A DNA stretch of 62,684 bases from JBCDBL01 sp039183635 (GCA_039183635.1 JBCDBL010000004.1:1-62684); one strand, 5' to 3'. Shown: positions 17,636 to 27,275, counted from the first letter of the stretch. The notes: generated from the letters alone by a model not told the origin. Numbers and translations: made by a program.

Positions 17636-18118
17636 ATGACTGTTTCCGTAGGCGGCCAAATACCCGATGCAGGCGTCATGATTATGGGCGGCAGCGGCCC
17701 TGAGAGCGCGCAAACGGCGAATATGTTCGCCGGTAAAAAGGTCGCGCTGTTCGCCGTGCCGGGCGCCTACACGCCGACCTGCTCCGCCAAGCATTTGCCG
17801 GGGTTCATAGACAAGGCGGACGCCCTGAAAGCCAAGGGCGTCGACGAGATCATCTGCATGTCGGTGAACGATATCTTCGTCATGGACGCCTGGGGCAAAG
17901 ACCACAACGCCGACGGCAAAGTCACGATGATCGCCGACGGCAACGGCGATTTTGCAAAAGCGTTGGGCCTTGAACTGGATGCGACAGGCTTCGGCATGGG
18001 CCATCGCAGCCAGCGTTTTTCCATTTACGCAGAAAACGGCGAAGTGAAGATTTTAAACGTCGAAGCCCCCGGCGCGTTCGAAGTATCGAGCGCAGAGCAT
18101 ATGCTGGGCCAGCTTTAA
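17636..18118 (+). CDS. Peroxiredoxin (Prx5 / hybrid type)
   Basis: A 160-residue thiol peroxidase that reduces H2O2 and organic hydroperoxides. The peroxidatic Cys49 sits in PGAYTPTCS with the conserved Pro42 and Thr46; GHRSQRF includes the conserved Arg. The MSVNDIFVMDAWG segment is typical of the Prx5 group. GTAGGAGA precedes the ATG. It converges with rnhA, the two stop codons overlapping by 4 bp, a common alphaproteobacterial arrangement. Confidence 0.95.
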   Translation: MTVSVGGQIPDAGVMIMGGSGPESAQTANMFAGKKVALFAVPGAYTPTCSAKHLPGFIDKADALKAKGVDEIICMSVNDIFVMDAWGKDHNADGKVTMIADGNGDFAKALGLELDATGFGMGHRSQRFSIYAENGEVKILNVEAPGAFEVSSAEHMLGQL

Positions 18119-18564
18119 CCGCTTGCGGCGCGCCGCGCCCCCTCAACGGCAAGGGCGTCGGCGCGCTCGTTTTCCGGGTGTCCGGCATGCCCTTTCACCC
18201 ACCGCAATTCCACGTCATGGCGCGCGACGAGCCCGTCCAACTGCTCCCATAGGTCCTTGTTTTTCACAGGCTTTTTCGCCGCCGTTTTCCAGCCGTTCCT
18301 TTTCCACCCGGCGATCCATTTCGTGATGCCGTCTTTCAGGTAAGTGGAATCCGTATAAAGAACGACTTTTGAGGAGCTTTTCTTCAAAGACTGAAGAGCC
18401 TTGATCGCCGCCGTCATCTCCATGCGATTGTTCGTTGTGTCCGCTTCGCCGCCATTCAACTCTTTTTCATGATCGCCGGCGCGCAAAAGCACGCCCCAGC
18501 CGCCAGGGCCGGGATTGCCGGAACAGGCACCATCCGTATACGCTTCAATTACAACATCCGACAA
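18115..18564 (-). CDS. rnhA: Ribonuclease HI
   Basis: A 149-residue enzyme that degrades the RNA strand of RNA–DNA hybrids. The active-site carboxylates lie in YTDGACSGNPGPGGWG (Asp), NNRMEMTA (Glu), LYTDSTYL (Asp) and the C-terminal ENERADALA (Asp); the basic-protrusion region is WIAGWKRNGWKTA. The TTG at 18564 was chosen because GGAGG lies 5 bases upstream and the resulting MSDVVIEAYTDG matches family starts. An ATG at 18585 in frame is an alternative. It is downstream of ispH on the same strand. Confidence 0.96.
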   Translation of the reverse strand: MSDVVIEAYTDGACSGNPGPGGWGVLLRAGDHEKELNGGEADTTNNRMEMTAAIKALQSLKKSSSKVVLYTDSTYLKDGITKWIAGWKRNGWKTAAKKPVKNKDLWEQLDGLVARHDVELRWVKGHAGHPENERADALAVEGARRAASG

Positions 18565-18633
18565 AACAGCCTCCAAAGAGCACATTAAACGCCGACACCG
18601 CTTCGCCCTATCCGGCAAACCTGTCAAGCGGTT

Positions 18634-19581
18634 TTACGCCGTGAGAACCCGCGGGATTTTAAAGGCGACGTTTTCCTCAGCGACGGACACCTGATCCACC
18701 GTGACCTCGAACCTGTCCGCCAACGCCGAGATCACCTCCTCGACAAGTTCCTCAGGGGCCGAGGCCCCGGCGGTGACGCCAATGCTCGATGGCGCGCCGA
18801 GCGCGTCCCAGTCGATACGGGCGGCCCGCTCCACAAGAGCTGCATAAGCGCAACCTTCCCGCTCGGCGACCTCCACAAGTCGCATGGAGTTCGATGAGTT
18901 CGGCGCACCGATCACCAGCATCGCCTCGCAACCGGACGCGATCGCTTTGACCGCCTGTTGGCGGTTGGTGGTGGCGTAGCAGATGTCTTCCTTATGCGGC
19001 GCCTTGATCGACGGGAAACGCCGCATCAGGACGGAGACGATCTCGGCCGTATCGTCGACAGACAACGTCGTTTGGGTGACGTAGGACAGTTTTTCAGGAT
19101 CCTTCGGCTGGAACCGCTCGGCGTCCTGCGGCGTTTCGATCAGCGTCACCTCCCCCTCCGGCAGCTGCCCCATGGTGCCGACGACCTCAGGATGGCCGGC
19201 GTGGCCGATGAGGAGAATTTGCAACCCCTCAGCGTGGCAGCGTTCGGCCTCCACATGGACCTTGGAGACAAGGGGGCATGTGGCGTCGACGAAGGTCATG
19301 TTGCGCGATTTCGCCTCGTCCGGCACGGATTTCGGAACGCCATGGGCGGAGAAGATCACAGGCCGATCGTCGGGCGCTTCAAACAGCTCCTCCACGAACA
19401 CCGCGCCCATTTTCTCCAGCCGCTCCACAACATATCGATTGTGAACGATTTCATGGCGCACATAGACCGGCGCGCCGTGCTTTTTCAAAGCAAGCTCCAC
19501 AATGCGGATCGCCCGGTCGACGCCGGCGCAAAAACCGCGCGGCGCGGCGAGGCGAACGGTAAGAGGCGGTTTTCCTGACAT
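18634..19581 (-). CDS. ispH: 4-hydroxy-3-methylbut-2-enyl diphosphate reductase
   Basis: A 315-residue iron–sulfur enzyme catalysing the last step of the MEP isoprenoid pathway (HMBPP to IPP and DMAPP). The three Fe-S cysteines lie in APRGFCAGV (Cys18), DATCPLVSKVH and in the C-terminal third, where ICYATTNRQ and PNSSNSMRL mark the substrate pocket. The ATG at 19581 has GGAG upstream and was chosen over the frame start at 19599. It is probably co-transcribed with rnhA; the thrB gene often found between them is absent. Confidence 0.97.
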   Translation of the reverse strand: MSGKPPLTVRLAAPRGFCAGVDRAIRIVELALKKHGAPVYVRHEIVHNRYVVERLEKMGAVFVEELFEAPDDRPVIFSAHGVPKSVPDEAKSRNMTFVDATCPLVSKVHVEAERCHAEGLQILLIGHAGHPEVVGTMGQLPEGEVTLIETPQDAERFQPKDPEKLSYVTQTTLSVDDTAEIVSVLMRRFPSIKAPHKEDICYATTNRQQAVKAIASGCEAMLVIGAPNSSNSMRLVEVAEREGCAYAALVERAARIDWDALGAPSSIGVTAGASAPEELVEEVISALADRFEVTVDQVSVAEENVAFKIPRVLTA

Positions 19582-19713
19582 TAACGAACGGCTCCACATG
19601 CAATGCGCCTCGGGCGTTGCCGAGGAGGCGCGAAGTCTTTATCACATCAAAAGTCTTAACGCGCGACCGCAATGCGCGGGCCCGTTGATGTTGCAAATAT
19701 AAGGTCTTTCGCC

Positions 19714-20256
19714 ATGAATAAAGCCGCCGGCGCTGTCGCAGCGCTTTTTACGAGCCTCACGCTTCTGGCCGGGTGCGCCTCGACCGAACAGAACGCCGGC
19801 CTTTGCCCATCGGTGCGCGTTCTGGCGGCTGCGGAACGCGTCATAGAGTTCGACGGCGCGGAAACAGCGGAAAATGTCGCATACACAGGGGAAATTCTAA
19901 GCGCGCAAGGCTCTTGCCGGTATTTTGAGGATAAGCCGATCAACGCCAGTATAGAAATGGACATCGCCTTCGGACGCGGTCCCAAAGGGCTTGAACAGAC
20001 CCATGACTTTGAATATTTCGTCGCCGTCACACGCACGGACCTCGTCATTGTCGAAAAACAGGTGTTTCCGGTCGAAGCAAAGTTCCGTAAGGGAGACGTT
20101 GTGCGCATTCGCGAGAACGTGTCGAAAATCGTCATTCCCCGGGCGAGCGAGCGGGTGAGCGGCTCCAATTTCGAAATCATCGTCGGCCTGCAGCTGACCC
20201 CGCGGCAGGCGCGCTTTAACCGGTCCGGCAAGAGCCTTAAATTCCCGAACCTTTAA
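19714..20256 (+). CDS. Conserved hypothetical lipoprotein
   Basis: A 180-residue protein beginning MNKAAGAVAALFTSLTLLAG with a lipobox LLAGC, so it should be processed by signal peptidase II and anchored to a membrane facing the periplasm. The mature part has a CPSVRVL motif and beta-rich sequence (FEYFVAVTRTDLVIVEKQVF) with no family I recognise. The start at 19714 was chosen because the signal peptide begins there. It is 3 bp upstream of argS, so the two are probably one operon. Function unknown. Confidence 0.85.
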   Translation: MNKAAGAVAALFTSLTLLAGCASTEQNAGLCPSVRVLAAAERVIEFDGAETAENVAYTGEILSAQGSCRYFEDKPINASIEMDIAFGRGPKGLEQTHDFEYFVAVTRTDLVIVEKQVFPVEAKFRKGDVVRIRENVSKIVIPRASERVSGSNFEIIVGLQLTPRQARFNRSGKSLKFPNL

Positions 20257-20259
20257 AAC

Positions 20260-22017
20260 ATGTCCATTATAGACGTTCTCAGCAGCATCGTCGGCGACGC
20301 GTTCGCGGCCGAAGGGCTTAACAGCGCCCTCGGCCGGGTGGTGTTTTCCGACCGGCCCGACCTCGCCCAGTTTCAATGCAACGGCGCCCTGGCCGCCGCG
20401 AAAGCGGCGAAGAAAAACCCGCGGGAGATTGGCGCGGCTGTGGCCGCCCGCCTTGAAGCAGACAAGCGGTTTGAAAAAGTCGCCCTGGCAGGACCGGGTT
20501 TCATCAATCTTACCGCAACGGACGCCTTTTTGACCGAAGAGATCCGCGCGATCGCCGGCGACGGCCGCCTCGGCGGCTGGCGCAACCAAGAGCCCGAGAC
20601 CATCGTCCTGGACTATGGCGGGCCGAACGTCGCAAAGCCTCTCCATGTGGGCCATGTGCGCACGGCGGTTCTGGGGGAAAGCCTGAAACGGCTGATGCGG
20701 TTTTGCGGCGATCAGGTGACCGGAGACATTCACCTCGGCGATTGGGGCCTGCCCATGGGTCAGCTGATCAGCGAAATCGCCAGGGAGCGGCCGGACCTGC
20801 CCTATTTCGACGAAAGCTTCGAAGGACCGTATCCGGAAGAGGCGCCGGTCACGCTGGAGGACCTTGAGCGGCTCTACCCGCAAGCCTCCGCCGCCTGCAA
20901 AGCGGACAAGGCGCGACTGGAAGAAGCCCGGCTGGCGACAGCGCAACTGCAGGCCGGGCGTCCCGGCTACCGCGCGCTTTGGCGGCATTTCATCGACGTC
21001 AGCCACGCGGCCCTCGCCCGTGAATATGGCGATCTCGGCGTCACATTCGACCTTTGGAAGGGCGAGTCCGATGTCGACCACCTGATCGCGCCGATGGCGG
21101 AAGAGCTGCGCGCCAAAGGCATTGTCGAGAAAAGCGACGGGGCGCAGATCATCCAGGTGGCGCGGCCCGACGATAAAAAAGAGACCCCGCCTCTCATCTT
21201 GTTTAAATCAGACGGCAGCGTGCTCTACGGCACCACCGACCTCGCCACCATCCTTGACCGGGTGCGGACGATCGCGCCGACGCGGATGCTCTATGTGGTC
21301 GACCAGCGCCAGGCGCTGCATTTCGAGCAGGTGTTCCGGGCCGCGGACAAGGCCGGCTATTTCGACGCCGACAGGCTGGAGCATCTCGGCTTCGGCACCA
21401 TCAACGGACCCGACGGCAAACCGTTCAAGACCCGGGACGGCGGGGTGTTGCGTCTGCGCGCCCTGATCGACCAGGTGCGCGAACGGGCGTTGGAGCGCAT
21501 GGCTGAGGCCCATATCGCAGAAGGCTACAGCGAAGAGGAACGCACGGACATTGCAAACAAAATCGGCCTCGCCGCATTGAAATTCGGCGATCTGTCGAAC
21601 GTGCGGACATCGGACTATATTTTCGATATCGACCGGTTCGTCGCCTTTGAAGGCAAGACCGGCCCTTATCTGCAATATGCAGCAGTGCGGATTAAATCTA
21701 TCCTGCGCAAGGCGGACGAGGCGCCGAATGCAGCCGCCATCACCCTCGCCGCCCCGGCGGAGCGGGACCTCGCCCTTGCGATGCTCGCCTTCGCACCGGC
21801 GGTGCGCAGCGCGTACGAAAAACGTCAACCCCACATTCTGTGCGACTTCGTCTTCAACCTCGCCCAGAGCTTTTCGAAATTTTACGCTGCCCACCACATT
21901 TTAAGCGAGGAAGACGCGCACTTGCGCGCTTCGCGCCTCGCGCTCGCCGCCGCTGCGGGTCGGCAGATCGAGCTGACGCTGGATTTGCTCGGCGTTGAAA
22001 CGCCGGAGCGGATGTGA
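20260..22017 (+). CDS. argS: Arginyl-tRNA synthetase
   Basis: A 585-residue class I synthetase charging tRNA-Arg. The class signature HIGH appears as PLHVGHVRTAV near residue 130, following the N-terminal Add1-type domain. The C-terminal DALR anticodon-binding domain starts near residue 460, where the helix FEGKTGPYLQYAAVRI leads into it. Its start ATG lies 4 bp after the lipoprotein stop. Confidence 0.98.
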   Translation: MSIIDVLSSIVGDAFAAEGLNSALGRVVFSDRPDLAQFQCNGALAAAKAAKKNPREIGAAVAARLEADKRFEKVALAGPGFINLTATDAFLTEEIRAIAGDGRLGGWRNQEPETIVLDYGGPNVAKPLHVGHVRTAVLGESLKRLMRFCGDQVTGDIHLGDWGLPMGQLISEIARERPDLPYFDESFEGPYPEEAPVTLEDLERLYPQASAACKADKARLEEARLATAQLQAGRPGYRALWRHFIDVSHAALAREYGDLGVTFDLWKGESDVDHLIAPMAEELRAKGIVEKSDGAQIIQVARPDDKKETPPLILFKSDGSVLYGTTDLATILDRVRTIAPTRMLYVVDQRQALHFEQVFRAADKAGYFDADRLEHLGFGTINGPDGKPFKTRDGGVLRLRALIDQVRERALERMAEAHIAEGYSEEERTDIANKIGLAALKFGDLSNVRTSDYIFDIDRFVAFEGKTGPYLQYAAVRIKSILRKADEAPNAAAITLAAPAERDLALAMLAFAPAVRSAYEKRQPHILCDFVFNLAQSFSKFYAAHHILSEEDAHLRASRLALAAAAGRQIELTLDLLGVETPERM

Positions 22018-22060
22018 GGCGGCCGCGGATCTGATCAGGGTCTTGTTAAGGCAAACACTT

Positions 22061-22203
22061 CTCCTCCCCCGCATGCGGGGGAGGTGTCGGCGCAGCCGAC
22101 GGAGGGGGCCTTGCGATGTATGATCCGCACTCAGCACAAGAGCAGTTTATAGCCCGCCCCCTTCGACCGCTCCGCGGCCACGTCCTCCGCATGCGGGGGA
22201 AGA
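22061..22203. repeat. Intergenic GC-rich palindromic repeat, family A copy 2
   Basis: Same two-module structure as 219–346: CTCCTCCCCC…GGGGGAGG hairpin with GGAGGGGGC, then CGCCCCCTTCGACCGC and a TCCTCCGCATGCGGGGGA hairpin. It occupies much of the 424-bp gap between argS and lpxC. Confidence 0.75.
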
Positions 22204-22232
22204 AAGCAGCGTTTCAGCAACTGTAAGATTTT

Positions 22233-22365
22233 TAGAGCTTCGGATTTCAATTCGTACGCATGCTGTATTCAAAAGATAGAAGCGTCATCCCAGCGAAAGC
22301 TGGGGTCCAGGGGCGGCGTATTCTGAGTTTGCGGCCCCTGGATCCTGACTTTCGTCAGGATGACG
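22233..22365. repeat. Mosaic repeat, family E copy 1
   Basis: Contains GAGCTTCGGATTT…ATTCGTACGCAT, then GTCATCCCAGCGAAAGCTGG and, after a GC-rich centre, a CCTGACTTTCGTCAGGATGAC hairpin. The same parts recur, rearranged and partly inverted, at 62454–62580. Confidence 0.7.
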
Positions 22366-22441
22366 ACGGCGTGCGTATGGAAAACCATGCTTACGAATTC
22401 AGACCCGAAGACTTAAGTGAAAACAGGCCGTATTTAAGCCG

Positions 22442-23386
22442 TTAAACCAGCGCCGCCTCGCGGGCGTCGACCGTTTGCGGGGCGTCCCGGCGCTCCTCGG
22501 CCCATTCCCAGGCGTCCGTGGCGGCCAGCACCGCCTGGGCGAGCTTCACGTTTAAATCGTGCCCAGGCTTGAACGCCGTGACGCGGCCTTTCAGGGGCGC
22601 GCCGGCGAGATAAAGATCGCCAATCAGATCAAGGGCCTTGTGGCGGGCGAACTCGTCTTCCCTGCGCAGGCCGCCTTCGTTCAACACCGCGCCATCTTCC
22701 ACCACGATGGCGTTGTCGAGGGAGCCGCCGAGGGCGAGGCCGGCGTTGCGCATGGCGTCGATGTCCGAGCGCATGCAGAAGGTGCGGGCGTCGGCGAGGT
22801 CGGCGCCGAAGGCGCCGGCGGCGTTTTCGAAAGACGCGCCCTGGCGGCCGATGGCCGCGTCGGCGAAATCGATTTCGACATCGACGGCGAACCCGTCGAA
22901 CGGGGCGATTTCAATAAATCGATCGCCGTCTTCGACGCGAACCGTATCCGTGAGGACGATAGACCGACGCACGGTCTTCAGCGTCCGTATCCCAGCAGCC
23001 TCAATCATCTCCACAAACGGCGCGGAGCTGCCATCGAGGATGGGCAGTTCGGGACCGTCGACTTCCACCAAAACATTATCGACGCCGCAACCGGACAGCG
23101 CCGCCATCAAATGCTCCACCGTGGAGATGGAAGCGCCGTGCTCGTTTTCCAACGTCGTGCCGAGGCGCGTCGTTGTCACATTTTCGGCGTGGGCGCGGAT
23201 CGTGGTCTGGCGAACCCGGTCATGCTGGCCGCCAGCAGCGGAGGCGATAAGGTCGACGCGGCGAAAAACAACGCCGGCGCCAGCGGGGGCCGGCAAGAGG
23301 CGCGCCGTCACAGCGGCGCCGGAATGAAGGCCAACGCCCCCAAGCGCGCACTCGGTTTTTATAGTTGTCTGGAACGCCCCCGACAT
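22442..23386 (-). CDS. lpxC: UDP-3-O-acyl-N-acetylglucosamine deacetylase
   Basis: The 314-residue zinc enzyme catalyses the first committed step of lipid A synthesis. Zinc ligands lie in STVEHLMAAL (His92) and in the ARHKALDLIGDL motif (His and Asp). The N-terminus TTIKTECALGGVGLHSG is canonical. The ATG at 23386 follows AAGGGCG and was chosen; the frame runs on to 23524 but those residues are basic and non-conserved. It stands alone between repeat-rich gaps. Confidence 0.97.
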   Translation of the reverse strand: MSGAFQTTIKTECALGGVGLHSGAAVTARLLPAPAGAGVVFRRVDLIASAAGGQHDRVRQTTIRAHAENVTTTRLGTTLENEHGASISTVEHLMAALSGCGVDNVLVEVDGPELPILDGSSAPFVEMIEAAGIRTLKTVRRSIVLTDTVRVEDGDRFIEIAPFDGFAVDVEIDFADAAIGRQGASFENAAGAFGADLADARTFCMRSDIDAMRNAGLALGGSLDNAIVVEDGAVLNEGGLRREDEFARHKALDLIGDLYLAGAPLKGRVTAFKPGHDLNVKLAQAVLAATDAWEWAEERRDAPQTVDAREAALV

Positions 23387-23584
23387 AAATTCGCCCTTCC
23401 GAAAGTCGACCATTGAAAGCCGCTGTCTGTTTCTTTCATAAATTGCTGCAAGCGCACAATGCACTGCACGCGAACCGCCCAAATTCGCTGTACCGTATGT
23501 ACGCCTTCGCCGCAAACGTCTCAAATAAATGTATGTTTCGGTTTGTTACATTGCGGCCTCGTCCAGACGCGCGCGCAATAGAAA

Positions 23585-23611
23585 AGCGCCGGCGAAAAAC
23601 ACGCCGGCGCT
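23585..23611. other. Strong hairpin upstream of lpxC
   Basis: AGCGCCGGCG and CGCCGGCGCT form a 10-bp perfect stem with a 7-base loop. On the minus strand it is followed by TTTTC. It could insulate lpxC from transcription coming from the distal side. Confidence 0.55.
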
Positions 23612-23703
23612 CATAGGGTACGCATTACTTTATTATTGTTTTAGGCAATCCCGGGAAGAGAGGGCTGGATTATCGTTGAAGCGCTTTGGCTGTCCGGTCC
23701 AGC

Positions 23704-23813
23704 ATTAAAGTATTTCCAGCTCCCGTGGGCGCCCGTTGAGCGTCGGGAAATACTTAAAAAAAAGACCTTAAAGCGTCGCCCTGGCTTCGATCGATGCGAC
23801 GACGCTTTAAGGC
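23704..23813. repeat. Diverged family B mosaic repeat
   Basis: Contains AAGTATTTCC…GGGAAATACTT and AAAGCGTCG…CGACGCTTTAAGG hairpins; the order matches family B but the sequences have drifted. It abuts repeat C at 23808. The 713-bp gap from 23387 to 24099 is otherwise without a supportable gene. Confidence 0.6.
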
Positions 23814-24003
23814 TTGTTGAGGTTCATCAATATATCTGGTCATCCCGGACGCCGATTTTCTCCAAATCTTTGATTTGGTTAGAAAATCGAGCGATCCGGG
23901 ATCTGGTGCAACAGATTTCAGACACGTGCAGACAGATCCCGGCGCTAACACGCGCACGCCAAAACCTATGGGTTTTGGGCGCGTGTAACGTCCGGGATGA
24001 CGG
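23808..24003. repeat. Family C repeat, copy 1 (left flank of the hydrolase region)
   Basis: Begins TAAGGCTTGTTGAGGTTCAT and continues with ATATATCTGGTCATCCCGGA. A dyad around AGATTTGGTTAG/CCAAATCTTTGATTTGG and a GTGTAACGTCCGGGATGAC end follow. The first 57 bases recur at 62628–62684 in the same orientation with two mismatches; the second copy is cut by the window end. Confidence 0.75.
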
Positions 24004-24099
24004 AACAACTCTGAATCTCAACAAGCCCTAGTTCACGTATGCCAAGACGGTTCATCGCCTGAGAGTTTTTTTATCGCTTGGCGAAATTACAAGCTTGGC

Positions 24100-25509
24100 T
24101 CATGCTTTTGCCGCTTCTGGCTCGGACTCAGCTTGCGTCTTACGGGTTTCATCAAGCTTCATGGCGCGCAGCAAGCCCCCCTTTAGCACCAGCATCAAAA
24201 ACGCCCCCGCCCCTACGACGCCCGCATGCATCAGCCAGAACGCTTCAGGAGACATTTTTTCGTAAAACCGGCCAAGCCATCCGCTGGCGATGCCGCCAAC
24301 AAAGATCGCGAGATAATACGACCCAACCATCATAGCGTTCACCGCCGCCGGCGCCGCCCGCGACGTGAGAGACAGGGCGATAGGACCAATATACAAAAAC
24401 CCGACAGCGCAGATGAAATGATAAACCACAGGCCAAACAATAGCCACTTGTCCGCTGCCGGACTGATATTCGCCAAGCGCCAGCCAGACGTTTGCGATGG
24501 CGAACGCGGCGCAGCCTATGGCGATTTTAGTGACATCATCCGGCTCCGCCTGCCGGACGGACTGCCGCCGCCACAGCCAGATGACAAAGGGCGCCAGCAA
24601 TAACACGGCGAGGGAATCCAGAGATTGAAACCAGGTCACAGGCGTTAAAAAACCCAAAACCTCCCGATCGACGCGCCCTTTGATCCACAGCGGATATGTG
24701 TTCCACACCTGGGTTTGGGCTGTCCAATAAAGAGCGGTGATCGCCAGCATAAGGATAATTGCGGCAATGACGACGCCATCGCCCTGCTGTAGGCGCGGCC
24801 GCACCGCCTTATCCTTCAAATTACGCTCCTTGGGAAGGTGGCCGCTGCCGATAAGGTAAATCATAAGCCCGACGATCATGCCGACGCCGGCCACGCCGAA
24901 ACCATAATGCCAGCCGTAGAGTTCGCCAAGCGTGCCGCAAACCAACGGCGCGACAAAAGCCCCGACATTAATCGACATAACGTATAAGGAAAACGCCGTG
25001 TCCCGCCGCTGGTCGGTTTTCTGATAAAGGTCGCCGACTTGCGCAGCGAGATTTCCCTTCAAGAACCCCGAGCCTAAAATTAGCGCACTGAGCGCAAACA
25101 GAAACAACGGTTCAAAGGCCATCATAAAATGGCCGACCGCCATTAGAACGCCGCCAATAAAAACTGCATTACGCCGACCGACAAAGCGATCGCCCAGATA
25201 GCCGCCAAATACCGGAGCAAAATAGACAAGGCCCACATAAAGGCCGAACACCTGGCTCGCGAGCGCCTGAACAGATAGATCCCCGAATACGTCCTCAATA
25301 ACGCCGCGAAATGCCGGAAAGCCGATAATGTTATCAACGGCGCCCGGCTGAAACAAATAGGTCGCCATGTATAGCACCAGGAGCGCTTGCATGCCGTAAA
25401 AAGAAAAGCGCTCCCACGCCTCGGTGAAGACGATGAAGTACAGTCCCTTGGGATGCCCCCAAAGCTCTCCTGCCTGGCCCCCCGCCGGTCCATTCGATGC
25501 GTTCGTCAC
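24100..25509 (-). CDS. POT/PTR2-family peptide transporter 1
   Basis: A 469-residue proton-coupled oligopeptide transporter of the major facilitator fold with about 12–14 membrane helices. The signature ExxERF appears as FTEAWERFSFYGMQ in helix 1. The second PTR2 motif region includes GDRFVGRRNAVFIGG and the ALYWTAQTQ helix corresponds to the usual E(F)WxxFxQ position. It starts with GTG at 25509 behind GAGGTG. It is divergent from the first NylB-like hydrolase, sharing a 260-bp promoter region, which suggests import of that enzyme's substrates or products. A second POT gene lies at 53752. Confidence 0.93.
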   Translation of the reverse strand: MTNASNGPAGGQAGELWGHPKGLYFIVFTEAWERFSFYGMQALLVLYMATYLFQPGAVDNIIGFPAFRGVIEDVFGDLSVQALASQVFGLYVGLVYFAPVFGGYLGDRFVGRRNAVFIGGVLMAVGHFMMAFEPLFLFALSALILGSGFLKGNLAAQVGDLYQKTDQRRDTAFSLYVMSINVGAFVAPLVCGTLGELYGWHYGFGVAGVGMIVGLMIYLIGSGHLPKERNLKDKAVRPRLQQGDGVVIAAIILMLAITALYWTAQTQVWNTYPLWIKGRVDREVLGFLTPVTWFQSLDSLAVLLLAPFVIWLWRRQSVRQAEPDDVTKIAIGCAAFAIANVWLALGEYQSGSGQVAIVWPVVYHFICAVGFLYIGPIALSLTSRAAPAAVNAMMVGSYYLAIFVGGIASGWLGRFYEKMSPEAFWLMHAGVVGAGAFLMLVLKGGLLRAMKLDETRKTQAESEPEAAKA

Positions 25510-25769
25510 TCTTTACACCTCATATGCAGACATCTGAGCGGTTATTTTTAATTTTCGACGACAACAAGAGAGAAGTCCCTATGCCCTGTCTAACATCACC
25601 AATGCTCTTTCCCCAACGAAAGCCGCCAATGCGGCCCGACGCGGTGTCTGTGGCGCACCATTGAACATTGGGTTTGCAACTGGCCTTGCAGCAAGGGCGT
25701 GCAACCTTCGTTTAAGGGTGAAGGTTCACCCAGAACGTTTGAATTACAAACCCTAAAGGGGGGTCCCAT

Positions 25770-27008
25770 ATGAAAAAATGGATTATTGGTCTTGTGGCCG
25801 GCGGCGCGCTTGCAGCGGGAGGCTTTGCGCTTTTCGCCGATGACATCAATTCGGCCCGGGCGGCGCTTGAGTATCAGGGGTTGTTTAAACCTGATGTTAT
25901 AGATGAAAACTTCAGGACCATGTACGAAAAGTACAGCTCCGTAAAAGTCTCAAAAGGCGATGCGGTCTACGAGTTGCCTGAAAATTTTCACGACGACGCT
26001 TTGCCGTTGGAATATGAGTATGAGGGCGAAACAAAAAACCTGAAAGATTTTCTCAAAAACACCCAGGCCACCGGCGTCGCCGTTCTCCACAAAGGCAAGC
26101 TTGTTTATGAAATGTACGACCGCGGCAACACGCGGGAGAGCCGCTGCCTTCTTATGTCCGTATCAAAATCAATGGCCTCTTTTCTAATCGGGGTTGCATA
26201 TGAGGCCGGCGATATCGAGAGCCTCAACGATCAAGTTATAAAATATGTTCCGTCCCTTAAAGGGTCCGCCTATGATGGTGCGACGGTGCAAGACGTACTT
26301 GAGATGTCGTCAGGCGCGCGATGGGACGAGGACTACTCCCGAATTGATTCTGATATTGTCCAATCAATCATCGCATCCAAAACGGGTTCTTTGGACGCGT
26401 TCACTGCGTCTGTGCCGCGCGAGTTTGAGCCTGGAACCTATAACCGCTACTCCAGCATAGACACCCACGCCCTTGGCATGATTTTGCGAGGTGCGACCGG
26501 CAAACCGTATCGGGATTATTTTGAGGAAAAACTCTGGTCGCGGCTTGGGGCCGAAGACGATATGTATCTTCAGATCGACGCCGTAGGAGAACCGATCGCA
26601 TATGGCGGGGTGAATGCACGCTTGAGAGACATGGTGCGCTTTGGAAAGCTATATCTTGACGGCGGCGTCAACCATAAAGGCGAACGCCTGGTTTCAGAAA
26701 ACTGGATCAAAACGTCAACAACACCAGACTCCCCGCGCCTCGCGCCCGGCGCCAATAATCCGCAATCAAGCAACAGGTATGGATACAAATATCAGTGGTG
26801 GACGCCGCACCATCCAGATGGTGAAGATTTCATGGCGCTGGGCATATACGGCCAATTTATATATGTGAATCCGGCTCGTGATGTTGTCATCGCCAGAACG
26901 TCCGCCTATCAAGATTTCACAGTAGACGGTGGATATATGCTCTATGAAACGATCGTGGCGTTTCAACAGGTCGCGCGATATTTGTCGCCGGACAGTGATG
27001 AAAGCTAA
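25770..27008 (+). CDS. NylB-type serine hydrolase, paralogue 1 (beta-lactamase fold)
   Basis: A 412-residue serine hydrolase with an N-terminal membrane anchor or uncleaved signal (residues about 4–22). The catalytic S130-V-S-K133 is in LLMSVSKSMASF, and the tyrosine motif is Y227-S-S. A DEDY with Tyr189 aligns with the NEDY of 6-aminohexanoate-dimer hydrolase NylB (Tyr170), and the downstream QWW and IYGQF segments match NylB's QWW and GIHGQ. From my recollection of the Arthrobacter NylB sequence the match extends across the domain. It likely cleaves an amide or ester; the substrate is unproven. AAGGGGGG lies 8 bp before the ATG. A class C beta-lactamase function is less likely because the KTG triad is absent. 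Confidence 0.85.
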   Translation: MKKWIIGLVAGGALAAGGFALFADDINSARAALEYQGLFKPDVIDENFRTMYEKYSSVKVSKGDAVYELPENFHDDALPLEYEYEGETKNLKDFLKNTQATGVAVLHKGKLVYEMYDRGNTRESRCLLMSVSKSMASFLIGVAYEAGDIESLNDQVIKYVPSLKGSAYDGATVQDVLEMSSGARWDEDYSRIDSDIVQSIIASKTGSLDAFTASVPREFEPGTYNRYSSIDTHALGMILRGATGKPYRDYFEEKLWSRLGAEDDMYLQIDAVGEPIAYGGVNARLRDMVRFGKLYLDGGVNHKGERLVSENWIKTSTTPDSPRLAPGANNPQSSNRYGYKYQWWTPHHPDGEDFMALGIYGQFIYVNPARDVVIARTSAYQDFTVDGGYMLYETIVAFQQVARYLSPDSDES

Positions 27009-27110
27009 CCCACCTATAAGTCATCGACCTCCGCCAAAGGGGGAAGTTTGAAACGCTTCCCCCCGGGACCGCCATAAGCGGTCCTCGATTACGACGCAGC
27101 CTGTGCGCTC

Positions 27111-27275
27111 TCCCTCCCCCGCCCGAGCGGGGGAGGTATCGGCGACAGCCGAGGGAGGGGGCAAGGGCGCCGCCGTTACACCAAAAGCCGCCTTTTTTAA
27201 GCACGCAGATCGCATGCCCCCTCCGACCCGCGCGTATCGCGCGACCCACCTCCCCCGCCAGGCGGGGGAGGAAAC
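27111..27275. repeat. Intergenic GC-rich palindromic repeat, family A copy 3
   Basis: TCCCTCCCCCGCCCGAGCGG…GGAGG with GAGGGAGGGGGC, then GCCCCCTCCGACCCGC and a CCTCCCCCGCC…GGCGGGGGAGG hairpin. It lies between the convergent NylB-like and TonB-receptor genes. The rest of the 27009–27505 gap has no gene. Confidence 0.75.

Noticed and set aside
24053..24080. CCTGAGAGTTTTTTT resembling part of a glycine riboswitch
   Set aside because: The other conserved aptamer segments are absent, so the similarity is by chance.
25770..27008. Calling the NylB-like proteins AmpC-type antibiotic-resistance enzymes
   Set aside because: The overall motifs (EDY, Y-S/T-x, QWW, GQF) match 6-aminohexanoate-dimer hydrolases, and a class C KTG motif is not evident.
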